A stretch of DNA of 64,000 nucleotides. Origin: JASHPR01 sp963795055. Lineage in GTDB: Bacteria; Actinomycetota; Actinomycetes; Streptosporangiales; Streptosporangiaceae. The stretch lies in the NCBI GenBank assembly GCA_963795055.1, contig CAWCGJ010000006.1:104670-168669 (forward strand), given 5' to 3'. The notes beneath the pieces were generated by a model, which saw only the letters and a list, made by a program, of their open reading frames with translations, was not told the origin of the DNA and made no database searches. The position numbers were made by a program, and so were the translations under genes. Shown one piece after another: positions 17,024-25,169 of the stretch (position 1 is the first letter of the stretch; each line of letters starts with the position of its first letter).

Positions 17024-17680
17024 ATGTCGGACATGCAGATCACGCGTAAAGACGTTCTGTGGCGCGCGGTAAACATCTGGGCGCCCTATCATGTCCCGTA
17101 CAACATGGCCGGATACAGCAACGGGTGGCGGACGGACTGCTCCGGCTACGTTTCGATGTGCCTGAACCTCACCAGCGAGAAGCCGGGGGCGAGCACCGAA
17201 ACGCTGGTCAGCAACGGGCACATCCACGAGATCACGAGGGATGAGCTGCGGCCGGGCGACATGGTCGGCCTTTGCGGGCCCGGTACCGGCGGCGCGAACG
17301 GGCACATCGTTTTGTTCGATCATTGGGCTAACGAGAACCCGGGGTTCTACTGGGGATATGAACAGGCCGGACCGTATCAGGCAAAAGGGCCGGAGCACAG
17401 CCTCATCTCCTACCCGTACCACGGGGATCCGGGTTATAAGCCCTACCGGTACCGCGGAATCGTCGGCAACGGCTCGGGGCCCCCGCCGCACGGAGACGGG
17501 CAGTGGGTCTGGGTGAAGGCTTGGCCCGACCCGATGTCCACGATCGGCGGCATCGCGACGCACTTCGGCATCGGCGACTGGCACAAGATATGGGACGCGC
17601 CGGAGAACGCCGGCCTGCGCGCACACCGGATGGAGCCCGAGCACATCCAGCCCGGGGACGGGGTCTGGGTTCCGGCGTGA
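17024..17680 (+). CDS. NlpC/P60-like cysteine peptidase with C-terminal LysM-like domain, no signal peptide
   Basis: 218 aa. The active-site-like Cys39 lies in TDCSGYVSM and His94 in NGHIVLFDHW, as in NlpC/P60 or CHAP-fold peptidoglycan hydrolases. About residues 170-218 (IGGIATHFGIGDWHKIWDA, then PGDGVWVPA) resemble a LysM wall-binding module. No signal peptide is seen from ATG 17024, nor from the longer frame. Such signal-less wall hydrolases may be phage-, injection-machine- or toxin-related, or released by lysis; I cannot decide. It is monocistronic with a complex terminator. Confidence 0.75.
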   Translation: MSDMQITRKDVLWRAVNIWAPYHVPYNMAGYSNGWRTDCSGYVSMCLNLTSEKPGASTETLVSNGHIHEITRDELRPGDMVGLCGPGTGGANGHIVLFDHWANENPGFYWGYEQAGPYQAKGPEHSLISYPYHGDPGYKPYRYRGIVGNGSGPPPHGDGQWVWVKAWPDPMSTIGGIATHFGIGDWHKIWDAPENAGLRAHRMEPEHIQPGDGVWVPA

Positions 17681-17706
17681 CGCCGGCCGCCTGGCCATTC
17701 TGACGG

Positions 17707-17771
17707 GGCGCCGCCGAGGTCCCGCGGTCGCGGGCGTTCCCCGCGGTCGCGGGGGTTGCCTCGGCGGCGCC
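17707..17771 (+). terminator. nested terminator with two identical inner hairpins
   Basis: The outer arms GGCGCCGCCGAGG (17707-17719) and CCTCGGCGGCGCC (17759-17771) are a perfect 13-bp stem. Between them the 14-mer CCCGCGGTCGCGGG occurs twice (17721-17734 and 17740-17753), each a self-complementary hairpin. The right arm is followed by GCTTTCC. It sits 27 bases after the NlpC/P60 stop. Confidence 0.7.
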
Positions 17772-17810
17772 GCTTTCCCCGGGCCTACGTCGGGTGGCTA
17801 CGGTTGGCAC

Positions 17811-18761
17811 ATGCCTGGATGGACAGCGGCCGACATTCCTGACCAGTCGGGCCGGGTAGCCCTCGTCACCGGCGGCAACTCTGGCCTGGGCTATCAGGCC
17901 GTGCTGCAGCTGGCCCGCCATGGCGCCCGGGTGCTGCTGGCCGCGCGTGACCACGCCCGGGGAGCGGCGGCCCTGGAACGGCTGGCCGCCGCCGGCGTTC
18001 CGGCCGGCCACGCCGAACTCGTCCAGCTCGACCTGGCCGACCTCACCTCGGTCGAGCGTTTCAGCACCGGGTTCCTGGCCGGCGGCCAGGGCCTGGACCT
18101 GCTGGCCAACAACGCCGGCGTGATGGCGATCCCGCACCGGGAGACCACGGCGCAGGGTTACGAGCGGCAGTTCGGCACCAACCATCTGGGCCACTTCGCG
18201 CTGACCGGCCGGCTCCTGCCGGCCCTGGTGCAGCGGCCGGGCAGCCGAGTGGTCACCGTCAGCAGCAACATGCACAAGCGGGCCAGCCGCATCGACTTCG
18301 ACGACCTGCAAGCCGAGCGCGCCTACCAGCCCTGGCATGCCTACGAGCAGTCCAAGCTGGCCAACGCCATGTTCGTTCTCGAGCTCGACCGGCGGCTGCG
18401 CGCCGCCGGTCTCGACGTCGTGTCGGCCGGCGCCCATCCCGGGTTCGCCGCCACGAACCTGCAGGTCACCGGGCCCCGGTCGGGTGGCGCCGGCCTCATG
18501 GCCCGCGGCATGGGCCTGGCCACGCGGCTGTTCGCGCAGCCGGCCCGCGACGGCGCCCTCCCGGTGCTGTACGCGGCGACCGCCCCGAGCGTGCAGGGCG
18601 GGGAGTACTTCGGGCCGGACGGCCCGGGTGAGATGCGCGGGCGCCACCCCAAGCTCGTGCAGTTCTCCCGGGCCGCGCACGACGAGGCCGCCGCGGGCCG
18701 CCTGTGGACGGTGTCGGAAGAGCTGACCGGCGTCACGTTCGAGGCGCTGACCGCGCGCTGA
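17811..18761 (+). CDS. SDR family oxidoreductase (retinol dehydrogenase-like)
   Basis: 316 aa. The NADP-binding TGGNSGLG is at about 20-27, NNAGVM follows, and the catalytic pair is in HAYEQSKLAN (Y and K), with the Ser in VTVSSNMH. The closest type is the protochlorophyllide/retinol dehydrogenase-like classical SDRs abundant in actinomycetes. The substrate is unknown. It is monocistronic; the gene after it is on the opposite strand. Confidence 0.87.
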   Translation: MPGWTAADIPDQSGRVALVTGGNSGLGYQAVLQLARHGARVLLAARDHARGAAALERLAAAGVPAGHAELVQLDLADLTSVERFSTGFLAGGQGLDLLANNAGVMAIPHRETTAQGYERQFGTNHLGHFALTGRLLPALVQRPGSRVVTVSSNMHKRASRIDFDDLQAERAYQPWHAYEQSKLANAMFVLELDRRLRAAGLDVVSAGAHPGFAATNLQVTGPRSGGAGLMARGMGLATRLFAQPARDGALPVLYAATAPSVQGGEYFGPDGPGEMRGRHPKLVQFSRAAHDEAAAGRLWTVSEELTGVTFEALTAR

Positions 18762-18925
18762 CTTCCCGTTGCGGAAAGGCGGCGATCACGCCTCCGGGAC
18801 GGACGCTGGGCGCGGGGCGGTCCGACCGCCGCTTCCCCGGACTGCTCGACTCCGTCCTCAGCGCCGACACCGAACCCGTGGCGTAGCGCCGGCGGCCGGG
18901 CCCGCAGGCGGGCCGCGGCGCTTGG

Positions 18926-19276
18926 TCAGGGTTGCGGCGGTGATGGGTGCCGGGGCTGGTAGATGGGGAATTCTCCGCCGTCGGGCAGGCGGATCGCGGC
19001 CAGCAGGCCCCAGCCCTGATCGGAGACGTCGCGTGCGACTTCGACGCCCTTGGCCCGCAACTCGGCGAGGGTGGCGTGGATGTCGTCGCACATCAGGTAC
19101 AGCTCGTGGCGGCCGTCGCCGTCAGCGGGATGCACGGCCAGCTCGGCCGGCGGCAGCGCGAAGATGAGCCATCCGCCGCCCGCGTCGACGGACGGCAGGT
19201 TCAGCACATCGGCGAAGAACGCGCGCAGCTTCACCGCGTCCGGGGAGAAGACGATCGCGTGCAGGCCGGTGATCAC
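18926..19276 (-). CDS. VOC family (glyoxalase/dioxygenase fold) protein
   Basis: 116 aa with the N-terminal half MITGLHAIVFSPD and the second half with HELYLMCDDIHATLAELRAKGVEV and RLPDGGEFPIYQP. Only one paired beta-alpha-beta3 unit is complete, so it should dimerise. Metal-ligand positions are partly conserved; function is unknown. It lies 31 bases after the polysaccharide deacetylase on the same strand and may be co-transcribed. Confidence 0.82.
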   Translation of the reverse strand: MITGLHAIVFSPDAVKLRAFFADVLNLPSVDAGGGWLIFALPPAELAVHPADGDGRHELYLMCDDIHATLAELRAKGVEVARDVSDQGWGLLAAIRLPDGGEFPIYQPRHPSPPQP

Positions 19277-19307
19277 TCACCGAGCCTACCGACCGCCGCG
19301 GCGGCGG

Positions 19308-20153
19308 TCAGGGTGAGTCACTCGGTGACGCGCCCGGCGGGGCGCCGGCCAGCGCCGCGATCTGCGCGTGCGTGGCGAACCACGGACGGCCGTGCTCGGC
19401 CATCCCGATGATCACGCCGTCCAGCATCCGCGCCAGGTAGCCGCGGCCGATGGCCTCGGGGTGCATCGTGTAGGTCACCGCCCGGCGGTCCTGGCGGGCC
19501 GACTCGAACTCCGCGAGCCAGATCCGCTCCACGGCGGCCGGGTCGGCGAGCAGCCCGCCGTGGTAGGAGGTCCAGCCGAAGTAGGGCCAGTCGCACAGGC
19601 TCCAGTGACCGGGCAGCTCCAGCAGCGGCTCAGTTCCGCTGGTCACCCAGTACGGCCGGTCGTCGGCCATCAGGCTGGCGTCGTAGGAGAAGCCGAGCTC
19701 GCCCAGCAGGTCCAGGGTCTCCGGGGTCAGCTCCCAGCCCGGTGACCGGTAGCCGTCCGGCCGGACCCCCAGCTTGCCCAGCGCGGTCAGCCCCTCCTCC
19801 AGCTCGGCGCGCTGCGCCGCGGCGTCCAGGCCATCGGTGCCCCGATGCAGGTACCCGTGGTGGGCGACCTCGTGACCGCCCGCCAGGATCGCCTCCACGG
19901 CGCCGGGATGCTGATCGGCTGTGTGGCCCGGCACGTAGAACGTGGCCGTCACATCCAGCTCGGCCAGCAGCGCGAGGATCCGGCCCAGGCCCCGGCCCGG
20001 GCCGAACCGGCCCTGCGACAGCATGGTCAGCCGGCGGGCGTACTCGGGGCCCGCGCTCAGCCAGGGAGCCTCGCCGTCCACGTCGAAAGTCAGGGCCACG
20101 GCCACCTCGGCGTCGCCGGGCCAGGCGGAAAAGTGCGCGGGCGGATTCTCCAT
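19308..20153 (-). CDS. polysaccharide deacetylase (NodB domain)
   Basis: 281 aa. The NodB motifs are visible: TFDVDGE (catalytic base and metal Asp), the metal-binding HEVAHHGYLH, and YRSPGWELTPETL. There is no signal peptide. Cytosolic members such as PuuE-type allantoinases and peptidoglycan-precursor or amide hydrolases share this form, so an intracellular small-molecule amidase is as likely as a wall deacetylase. Confidence 0.84.
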   Translation of the reverse strand: MENPPAHFSAWPGDAEVAVALTFDVDGEAPWLSAGPEYARRLTMLSQGRFGPGRGLGRILALLAELDVTATFYVPGHTADQHPGAVEAILAGGHEVAHHGYLHRGTDGLDAAAQRAELEEGLTALGKLGVRPDGYRSPGWELTPETLDLLGELGFSYDASLMADDRPYWVTSGTEPLLELPGHWSLCDWPYFGWTSYHGGLLADPAAVERIWLAEFESARQDRRAVTYTMHPEAIGRGYLARMLDGVIIGMAEHGRPWFATHAQIAALAGAPPGASPSDSP

Positions 20154-20171
20154 GATCGGTCCAATCTTGAG

Positions 20172-20188
20172 ATGATCCCCCGGATCAT
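20172..20188. promoter_or_regulatory. inverted repeat, possible operator
   Basis: ATGATCC-n3-GGATCAT is a perfect 7-bp inverted repeat 19 bases upstream of the deacetylase start, in the divergent region towards the PPOX gene. Its size and symmetry suit a dimeric regulator, but no regulator gene is adjacent. Confidence 0.4.
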
Positions 20189-20363
20189 GAGTCTGCCACC
20201 CGGCCGACGTACCTCCGGGTCTGCCCGCCAGGCCGGCTGGACAGTACCGGCCTCCCAGACTTTGATGGGCTGCAGGCAGAAAGGGTGATCGCCATGATGC
20301 TGCCGTGCTCCGAGCCCCTGGTCACGCCGGCGGAGTGGTCCGGCCGCCAGGCAGGCGCCTGAG

Positions 20364-20897
20364 ATGCTCGAGACGCCCGCCGAGCTCGACGCGCTGCAGC
20401 GGCTCCTCGATTCCTCCCGAGCCCGGGCCAGTGGTCATCTGCGCGACATCATCAACGACCGCCGGGCCCTGTCCGCCTCCGATATCGCCTCCCTCCTGAC
20501 CGGGATGAAGGTGATCGCGGTCGCCACCGTGACCGCCCGCGCCGAGCCCCGCATCAGCGCGGTCGACGGGCACTTCCTGCACGGGACCTGGACCTGGAGC
20601 ACCAGCGGCTCGGCGGCCAAGGCCCGCCACCTCCAGGCGCGCCCCGCGGTCAGCGTGGCCCACGTCGATAACGAAGACCTCGCGGTCTTCGCCCACGGGC
20701 AGGCCGAACGCATGACCTCCGCCGACCCTTCGTGGGACGAGACCCTCGCGCACTGGACCGCCCACTACGGCAGCTCTCCGCTCGGCTGGGGCGAAGACAT
20801 CCGCCTCTACCGGCTGGCCGCATCCTGGATGGTCGGCTACGCCTTCGACCGCGAGCGGCTGCTGGCGGCCAGGGGCCTGAGCCCGGCCACGCCCTGA
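20364..20897 (+). CDS. pyridoxamine 5'-phosphate oxidase family protein
   Basis: 177 aa with a split-barrel flavin-binding fold: LLTGMKVIAVATVTARAEP, HFLHGTWTWSTSG and KARHLQARPAVSVAHV are the usual beta-strand blocks. Many such actinobacterial proteins bind F420 or FMN. The ribosome site before ATG 20364 is weak. No operon partner is evident. Confidence 0.8.
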   Translation: MLETPAELDALQRLLDSSRARASGHLRDIINDRRALSASDIASLLTGMKVIAVATVTARAEPRISAVDGHFLHGTWTWSTSGSAAKARHLQARPAVSVAHVDNEDLAVFAHGQAERMTSADPSWDETLAHWTAHYGSSPLGWGEDIRLYRLAASWMVGYAFDRERLLAARGLSPATP

Positions 20898-20943
20898 GCC
20901 GGCCGCGTACCTAGGAAGGCGGCACGGCCGAAGCGGCCGCGGG

Positions 20944-21882
20944 TCAGCCCGTCGTCCAGGGCCGGAGTTTCTCGGGGTTGCGTACGGCCCAGATGTGCTT
21001 GATCCGGTCGTCGGCGACATCGAACGCGAACACGGTAACGGTGACGCCGTCTTGCTGGGCTACCAGCCCGGGCTGGCCGTTGACCGTGCGTTCCAGGAGC
21101 GTGGTGTGGCTGAGCGCCCGGTTGGCGATTTCGACCCAGGCGCGCGCGATCTGCTCGCCGCCTTCGATGGGGCGCAGGAAGGTGGTGGCCAGGCCGCCGC
21201 CATCGGCGACCGCCGTGGCGTCGGGGTCGAGCAGGCCGATCAGGGCGTCGATGTCCTTGGCCTCCCATGCCGCCTTGAAGGCCCTGATGACGCCGGCCTG
21301 CCGGGCGGCGGGGGTCGCGGGAGCCTGCGCGGGGCGAATGCGGCGGCGGGCGGAGGAGGCCAGCTGGCGGCACGCCGCCGGGGTCCGGCCGACGATCTCG
21401 GCCACCTCGGCGAAGGAGTAGCGGAAGACATCGTGCAGGATGAGCGCGACGCGCTCGGCGGGGGTCATCGACTCGAGCACGACGAGGAAGGCCATGCTGA
21501 CCGACTCGTCCAGGGTGACCCGGTCGGCGGGGTCGGCCGGGCTGGCCCCGCCCGGCCCGCTGATCCACTCGGTCCGTTCGGGCAGCGGCTCGGGGATCCA
21601 TTCGCCCACGTAGGTCTCTCGCCGGGCCCGTGCCGAGCCGAGCAGGTTGAGGCAGATGCGGCTGGCGACCGTCGTCAGCCAGGCGCCGGGGGATTCGATG
21701 GCATCTTGCTGCGGCCGGGACATGGCGTACCAGCGGGCGTAGGTCTCCTGGACGACATCCTCGGCCTCGGCCAGGGAGCCAAGGAGCCGGTAGGCGAGAT
21801 TGATCAGCCGGCGCCGCTCGTTCATGATCACGTTCAGGCCGGGATCGGGCCGGCCGTGTCCTGGTCCGGATCGGGTGGTCAT
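20944..21882 (-). CDS. ECF41-type RNA polymerase sigma factor (SigJ-like) with NTF2-like C-terminus
   Basis: 312 aa from ATG 21882. Sigma region 2 (LINLAYRLLGSLAEAEDVVQ) and region 4 (ALILHDVFRYSFAEVAEIV) are followed by a SnoaL/NTF2-like domain. DGGG at 227-230 and NPEKL at 302-306 are the ECF41 signature motifs known to modulate activity. ECF41 genes usually neighbour an oxidoreductase or carboxymuconolactone decarboxylase; here the divergent partner is an NTF2-like/LUD pair. Mirrored promoter-like elements lie between them, so autoregulation is likely. Confidence 0.88.
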   Translation of the reverse strand: MTTRSGPGHGRPDPGLNVIMNERRRLINLAYRLLGSLAEAEDVVQETYARWYAMSRPQQDAIESPGAWLTTVASRICLNLLGSARARRETYVGEWIPEPLPERTEWISGPGGASPADPADRVTLDESVSMAFLVVLESMTPAERVALILHDVFRYSFAEVAEIVGRTPAACRQLASSARRRIRPAQAPATPAARQAGVIRAFKAAWEAKDIDALIGLLDPDATAVADGGGLATTFLRPIEGGEQIARAWVEIANRALSHTTLLERTVNGQPGLVAQQDGVTVTVFAFDVADDRIKHIWAVRNPEKLRPWTTG

Positions 21883-21910
21883 GGTCCCGCCGACTCCCTC
21901 GGTCGCTTCT

Positions 21911-21952
21911 GCCCTTACCAGTTCGACAAGACCGGGCACCGGAATGTGAGGC
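21911..21952 (-). promoter_or_regulatory. putative ECF41 promoter of the sigma gene
   Basis: On the minus strand: GCCTCACATTCCGG, a 12-base spacer, then TCGAACTGG. The divergent plus-strand element has the same first block and TCGTACTG at exactly the same 12-base distance. The TCACA part resembles the ECF41 -35 consensus TGTCACA; the -10 would be the CG of TCGAAC. The assignment is inferred. Confidence 0.55.
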
Positions 21953-21975
21953 CGGCGCAGCGCCTCACATTCCGG
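21939..21975. repeat. perfect 14-bp inverted repeat between divergent genes
   Basis: CCGGAATGTGAGGC (21939-21952) and GCCTCACATTCCGG (21962-21975) with a 9-base spacer. The arms coincide with the upstream halves of the two divergent promoter-like elements, so the repeat may be two back-to-back -35 regions rather than a repressor operator. Confidence 0.85.
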
Positions 21976-21996
21976 GGGGTTGTGTGGTCGTACTGC
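21962..21996 (+). promoter_or_regulatory. putative ECF41 promoter of the NTF2-like/LUD genes
   Basis: GCCTCACATTCCGG at 21962-21975, 12 bases, then TCGTACTG from 21988. It mirrors the element reading towards the sigma gene. It ends about 45 bases before the ATG at 22041, a sensible promoter distance. Confidence 0.55.
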
Positions 21997-22040
21997 TGAG
22001 ACGAGCACGTCATCCAGCGAGTAGGAAGCTCAATGACATC

Positions 22041-22541
22041 ATGAGTGACTTTCAGGCCATCGCTGACCGCGTCGAGATCGAGGCGCTGCGCGGCGAGTTT
22101 ACCGACGCGGCCATGATGCGCGACCGCGCCCGCCTCGCGTCGCTGTTCACGCCGGGCGGCGCGCTGCGGATGCCCAACATCCCCGCCGAGCTGGTCGGCC
22201 GCGATCAGATCCGCGCCGGGGGCGAGCGGCTGCAGGCCCAGTGGGAATTCTTCGTGCAGACCACGCACCCGGGCGTGATCCGGCTTGACGGCGACACCGC
22301 GACCGGCCGTGCCTACATCCAGGAACTCGCCCGCGCCCGCGGCGGCCGCCAGGGGCTGAACTACGCCATCTACCACGACCGCTACCAGCGCACCGGCGAC
22401 GGCTGGAAGTTCGCCGAGCGGGTCTACGAGGTCAGGTACCTCGACACCACTCCGCTGGCGGGCTCGGCGCCCCGCGCGACGGGGACGCCCGCTGACCCCG
22501 GGAACACGTCCACACCACGACCAGCCCAGGAGGCGTCATGA
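22041..22541 (+). CDS. nuclear transport factor 2 (SnoaL-like) family protein
   Basis: 166 aa. Residues about 3-140 form an NTF2-like cone: IADRVEIEALRGEFTDAAMM, RARLASLFTPGGALRMP and YHDRYQRTGDGWKFAERVY. Members are isomerases, dehydratases or ligand-binding proteins. The final 25 residues are low complexity. Its stop overlaps the next start as ATGA. The upstream mirrored promoter suggests it belongs to the ECF41 regulon; the sigma factor itself carries the same fold. Confidence 0.82.
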   Translation: MSDFQAIADRVEIEALRGEFTDAAMMRDRARLASLFTPGGALRMPNIPAELVGRDQIRAGGERLQAQWEFFVQTTHPGVIRLDGDTATGRAYIQELARARGGRQGLNYAIYHDRYQRTGDGWKFAERVYEVRYLDTTPLAGSAPRATGTPADPGNTSTPRPAQEAS

Positions 22542-23167
22542 CCACCCCCATGCCGACAACGACGTTTGCCGACCCGGCGCCTGCACAGCGCCTGGAGCGG
22601 GCGGCCGCCGCGCTGACCGCACACGGTTTCACCGCCGAGATCCTCGACGACGCCGCCGCCGCACGGACCCGCATCAAAGATCTGATACCCGAGGGCGCCA
22701 GCGTGTTCACCGGGGCCAGCGAGACCCTCCGCCTGTCGGGCATCGATGACGACATCAACGCCAGCGGGCGATACGACGCTGTCAGGTCACGCGGCCAGGC
22801 CCTGGACCGTGCCACTCAGATGGCCGAGATCTGGCGGCTGATGTCCACCCCCGACGTCATCGTGGGCAGCGTCCACGCGGTCACCGAAACCGGATCCCTC
22901 GTGATCGCATCGGCCAGCGGAAGCCAGCTACCCGGCTACGCCGGCGGTGCCGCCCGCGCGATCTGGATCGTCGGGGCCCAGAAGGTGGTACCCGACCTGG
23001 GCACCGCGCTGCGCCGCGTCGAAGACCACTGCCTTCCGCTGGAAAGCGCCCGCGCCCAGGCGGCCTACGGGCGTCCCAGCGCCATCAACCGCCTGCTCAT
23101 CCTCAACGCAGAACTCGAGCCCGGGCGCGGCACCGTCCTGCTGCTCCGCGAAGCCATCGGATTCTGA
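22538..23167 (+). CDS. LUD domain protein (LutC-like)
   Basis: 209 aa. The LUD (lactate utilisation, DUF162) fold is shown by EGASVFTGASETLRLSGI, DVIVGSVHAVTETGSLVIAS and AIWIVGAQKVVPDLGTAL. The single-domain form resembles LutC, a subunit or partner of the LutABC L-lactate oxidase, but no lutA or lutB is near. Overlap with the NTF2-like gene indicates joint translation and probable ECF41 control. Confidence 0.83.
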   Translation: MTTPMPTTTFADPAPAQRLERAAAALTAHGFTAEILDDAAAARTRIKDLIPEGASVFTGASETLRLSGIDDDINASGRYDAVRSRGQALDRATQMAEIWRLMSTPDVIVGSVHAVTETGSLVIASASGSQLPGYAGGAARAIWIVGAQKVVPDLGTALRRVEDHCLPLESARAQAAYGRPSAINRLLILNAELEPGRGTVLLLREAIGF

Positions 23168-23249
23168 CCAGGAACGCGTGGTCACGCTCATCGAACCATC
23201 GGTCCAGCGAGTCGGCATCGGCGAGACGTCGCGGGCGATCACCGGGCCG

Positions 23250-23870
23250 TCAGCCCCTCGCGCGGCGGTAGTGCCGGGCGACGCGTGCCCGGTTGCCGCA
23301 CACGCCGGGCGCGCACCATGAGCGCCGCGGGTTGACGGCCACGAAGATCATCGAGCAGGCCGGGTTCGCGCACCGGCGCAGCCGGCTGACCTCGGCCGGG
23401 TCGGACAGGAACTGCGCGGCCTGCCCGGCGATGAACGCCAGGCGCGGGTTCCCGCCGTACTCCTCGTGCCACCGCACCTGAGCGTGCAGCCCGGTGCCCG
23501 TCAGCAGCAGCCGGGTGCTGGCCGGGGCCGACTGCATGAAGAAGTTCAGGTCAGACACCGCCGCCGGCGGAACCGGGCGGGCGTCTATCAGCGCCTCGAT
23601 CGTCTCCCGCAGGGCCGAGCGCAGCGCGCGCAGGGCCCGGATATCGGGGAGGTCTCCGGACGGGACGCGGGCGGCCTGGATCTGCCACCAGGCCCGTGCG
23701 TCGCCGTCGGCCGACAGCAGGTCACCGGCCGCCAGCGATCCGGGCGGCGCGACGGTGTCGATAAGGTCCACCGCGACGATCGGCTCGCCGGTCACGGCGA
23801 AACGCCCTGGCCCGGCAGTTCTAACGGCCATATCAGGATTATAGGCATTAGGGATTTCGATAAGCGCCAT
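23250..23870 (-). CDS. CGNR zinc-finger / ABATE domain protein
   Basis: 206 aa. N-terminal ABATE (putative stress-induced regulator) domain with VAVDLIDT and a DLNFFMQSA middle; the C-terminal CGNR finger has C167, C172, C186 and C191, the last within CGNRARVARHY. Such proteins are thought to be transcription regulators. I start at ATG 23870, which has GGAAG in place; an inner ATG at 23831 and a longer frame exist. Confidence 0.84.
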   Translation of the reverse strand: MALIEIPNAYNPDMAVRTAGPGRFAVTGEPIVAVDLIDTVAPPGSLAAGDLLSADGDARAWWQIQAARVPSGDLPDIRALRALRSALRETIEALIDARPVPPAAVSDLNFFMQSAPASTRLLLTGTGLHAQVRWHEEYGGNPRLAFIAGQAAQFLSDPAEVSRLRRCANPACSMIFVAVNPRRSWCAPGVCGNRARVARHYRRARG

Positions 23871-24018
23871 GAATTCTTCCAAACTCTTGAGCCCTTGTCC
23901 CGGGCCCAAGTAATGTGCCAGGCTCGTTGCTAACTGTTAGGAACAATTATCCGGCTGGATTCCGCCCCGGCTTGGCGAGCCTGGCAGCCGGCATGACCGC
24001 CGCAGCGAGCGGAAATAG

Positions 24019-24195
24019 CTCTGGGGCCGCAACGACCCGTTCTTCCTGTCCGCAGGAGCCGAAGCCTTCAAGCGCGACATTCCCGGCGCGGATGTCCGGC
24101 TGCTGGACACCGGCCACTTCGCCCTCGAAACCCACGCGGGCCAGATCGCCGCCGCCATCCGCGGATTCCTCGCCGGTGGCGCAGCGGCTGGCTAG
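24019..24195 (+). pseudogene. C-terminal remnant of an alpha/beta hydrolase
   Basis: The frame reads LWGRNDPFFLSAGAEAF, then LLDTGHFALETHAGQIA and a normal end, which is the Asp and His part of haloalkane-dehalogenase/epoxide-hydrolase-like enzymes. A stop lies directly upstream and the nucleophile part is absent. Its last bases overlap the tail of the LLM oxidoreductase gene. Confidence 0.65.
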
Positions 24196-25112
24196 AGCAC
24201 GGCTGGGGCGAGACGTTCCAGCTGCCCGACACCCGCCATGAGGTCAAGGTCAGCGGTGCCCGAAGGCATGAGAATCACGTGGTCCGCCCCGGCGGCCCGG
24301 TGCGCGCCTACCATGGCGGCGATCGAGTCCGGATCGCCGTGGGCGACGATCGCGTTGACGAGCTCGTCGCTCACCGCGGCGATCTGCTGGCCGCTGTATC
24401 CCAGCCGGGTGATGGTTGCCGCGTACCACGACCGGCTGAGCGAGGCCGCGACCGCGTTCCTCGCTCTGGCCCGCGCCGTTTCGCGGTCGGCGGTATCGGT
24501 GATCACGGACAATCCGATGACCAGCAGCTTGCCTGGGCCGAGCGCCTCTCTAACCTGCGTCGTGAATCCCGGCGGCAGTCCCGCCGGCAGCGCCCCGTCG
24601 GCCAGCTGGCCGGCCAGCGCGATCATCTTCGGGCCGTTCGCTGCGACGATGCGGGGGTAGGACGCCTCGGGCGCGGGTGTCATGGTCGGGGCCGCCATCC
24701 GCTCCAGGTAATCGCGCATCGCGGCCAGCGGGCTGCCGAACTCCCGGCCGACGGCTGCCGCCTGCTGCGGGTAACCGGCTCCCAGCCCCAGCACGAACCG
24801 GCCAGGGTAGGCCTGGGCCAGCATGGCCGCGGCGCCATGCGCGGTTTGCGGCGCTCGGGCCCAGATGTTGGCGATGCCCGTGCCGAACGTCATCCGCTCA
24901 GTGGCCGGGAGCAGCAGGGCCAACTGCACGAGGGGGTCCTTGCCGCCGACGGTCTCGTTGGTCCAGGCGGCACGGTAGCCGGCGCGCTCCAGCCGGACGG
25001 CAGCTTCGCGCTGCAGGTCGACAGGTGGTGCGCTGGCGAACGGTATCGGCAGGTACGCGCCGACCGGCCCCAGGGACCGGCGGGCAGCGTCGACCACGCT
25101 GGTTGATCCCAT
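24192..25112 (-). CDS. LLM class (F420-dependent type) oxidoreductase
   Basis: 306-aa luciferase-like TIM barrel: PVGAYLPIPF, ERAGYRAAWTNET, RMTFGTGIANIWARAP and YPGRFVLGLGAGYPQQ are diagnostic of the F420-dependent branch used in actinobacteria for hydride transfer. VRAHGDPDSIAAMV-type C-terminal text (here IVAHGDPDSIAAM) is also typical. Substrate unknown. Confidence 0.87.
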   Translation of the reverse strand: MGSTSVVDAARRSLGPVGAYLPIPFASAPPVDLQREAAVRLERAGYRAAWTNETVGGKDPLVQLALLLPATERMTFGTGIANIWARAPQTAHGAAAMLAQAYPGRFVLGLGAGYPQQAAAVGREFGSPLAAMRDYLERMAAPTMTPAPEASYPRIVAANGPKMIALAGQLADGALPAGLPPGFTTQVREALGPGKLLVIGLSVITDTADRETARARARNAVAASLSRSWYAATITRLGYSGQQIAAVSDELVNAIVAHGDPDSIAAMVGAHRAAGADHVILMPSGTADLDLMAGVGQLERLAPAVL

Positions 25113-25169
25113 GGCGAATATCCTCGCGAATCCTCGCTGCTGACGGTAGCGCGGCGCCGGCCGAGGCGG

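Noticed and set aside
21939..21975. terminator or repressor operator reading of the 14-bp inverted repeat
   Set aside because: It lies in a divergent promoter region without a T-run, and its arms extend into two matching promoter-like elements, so the sigma-factor explanation is better.
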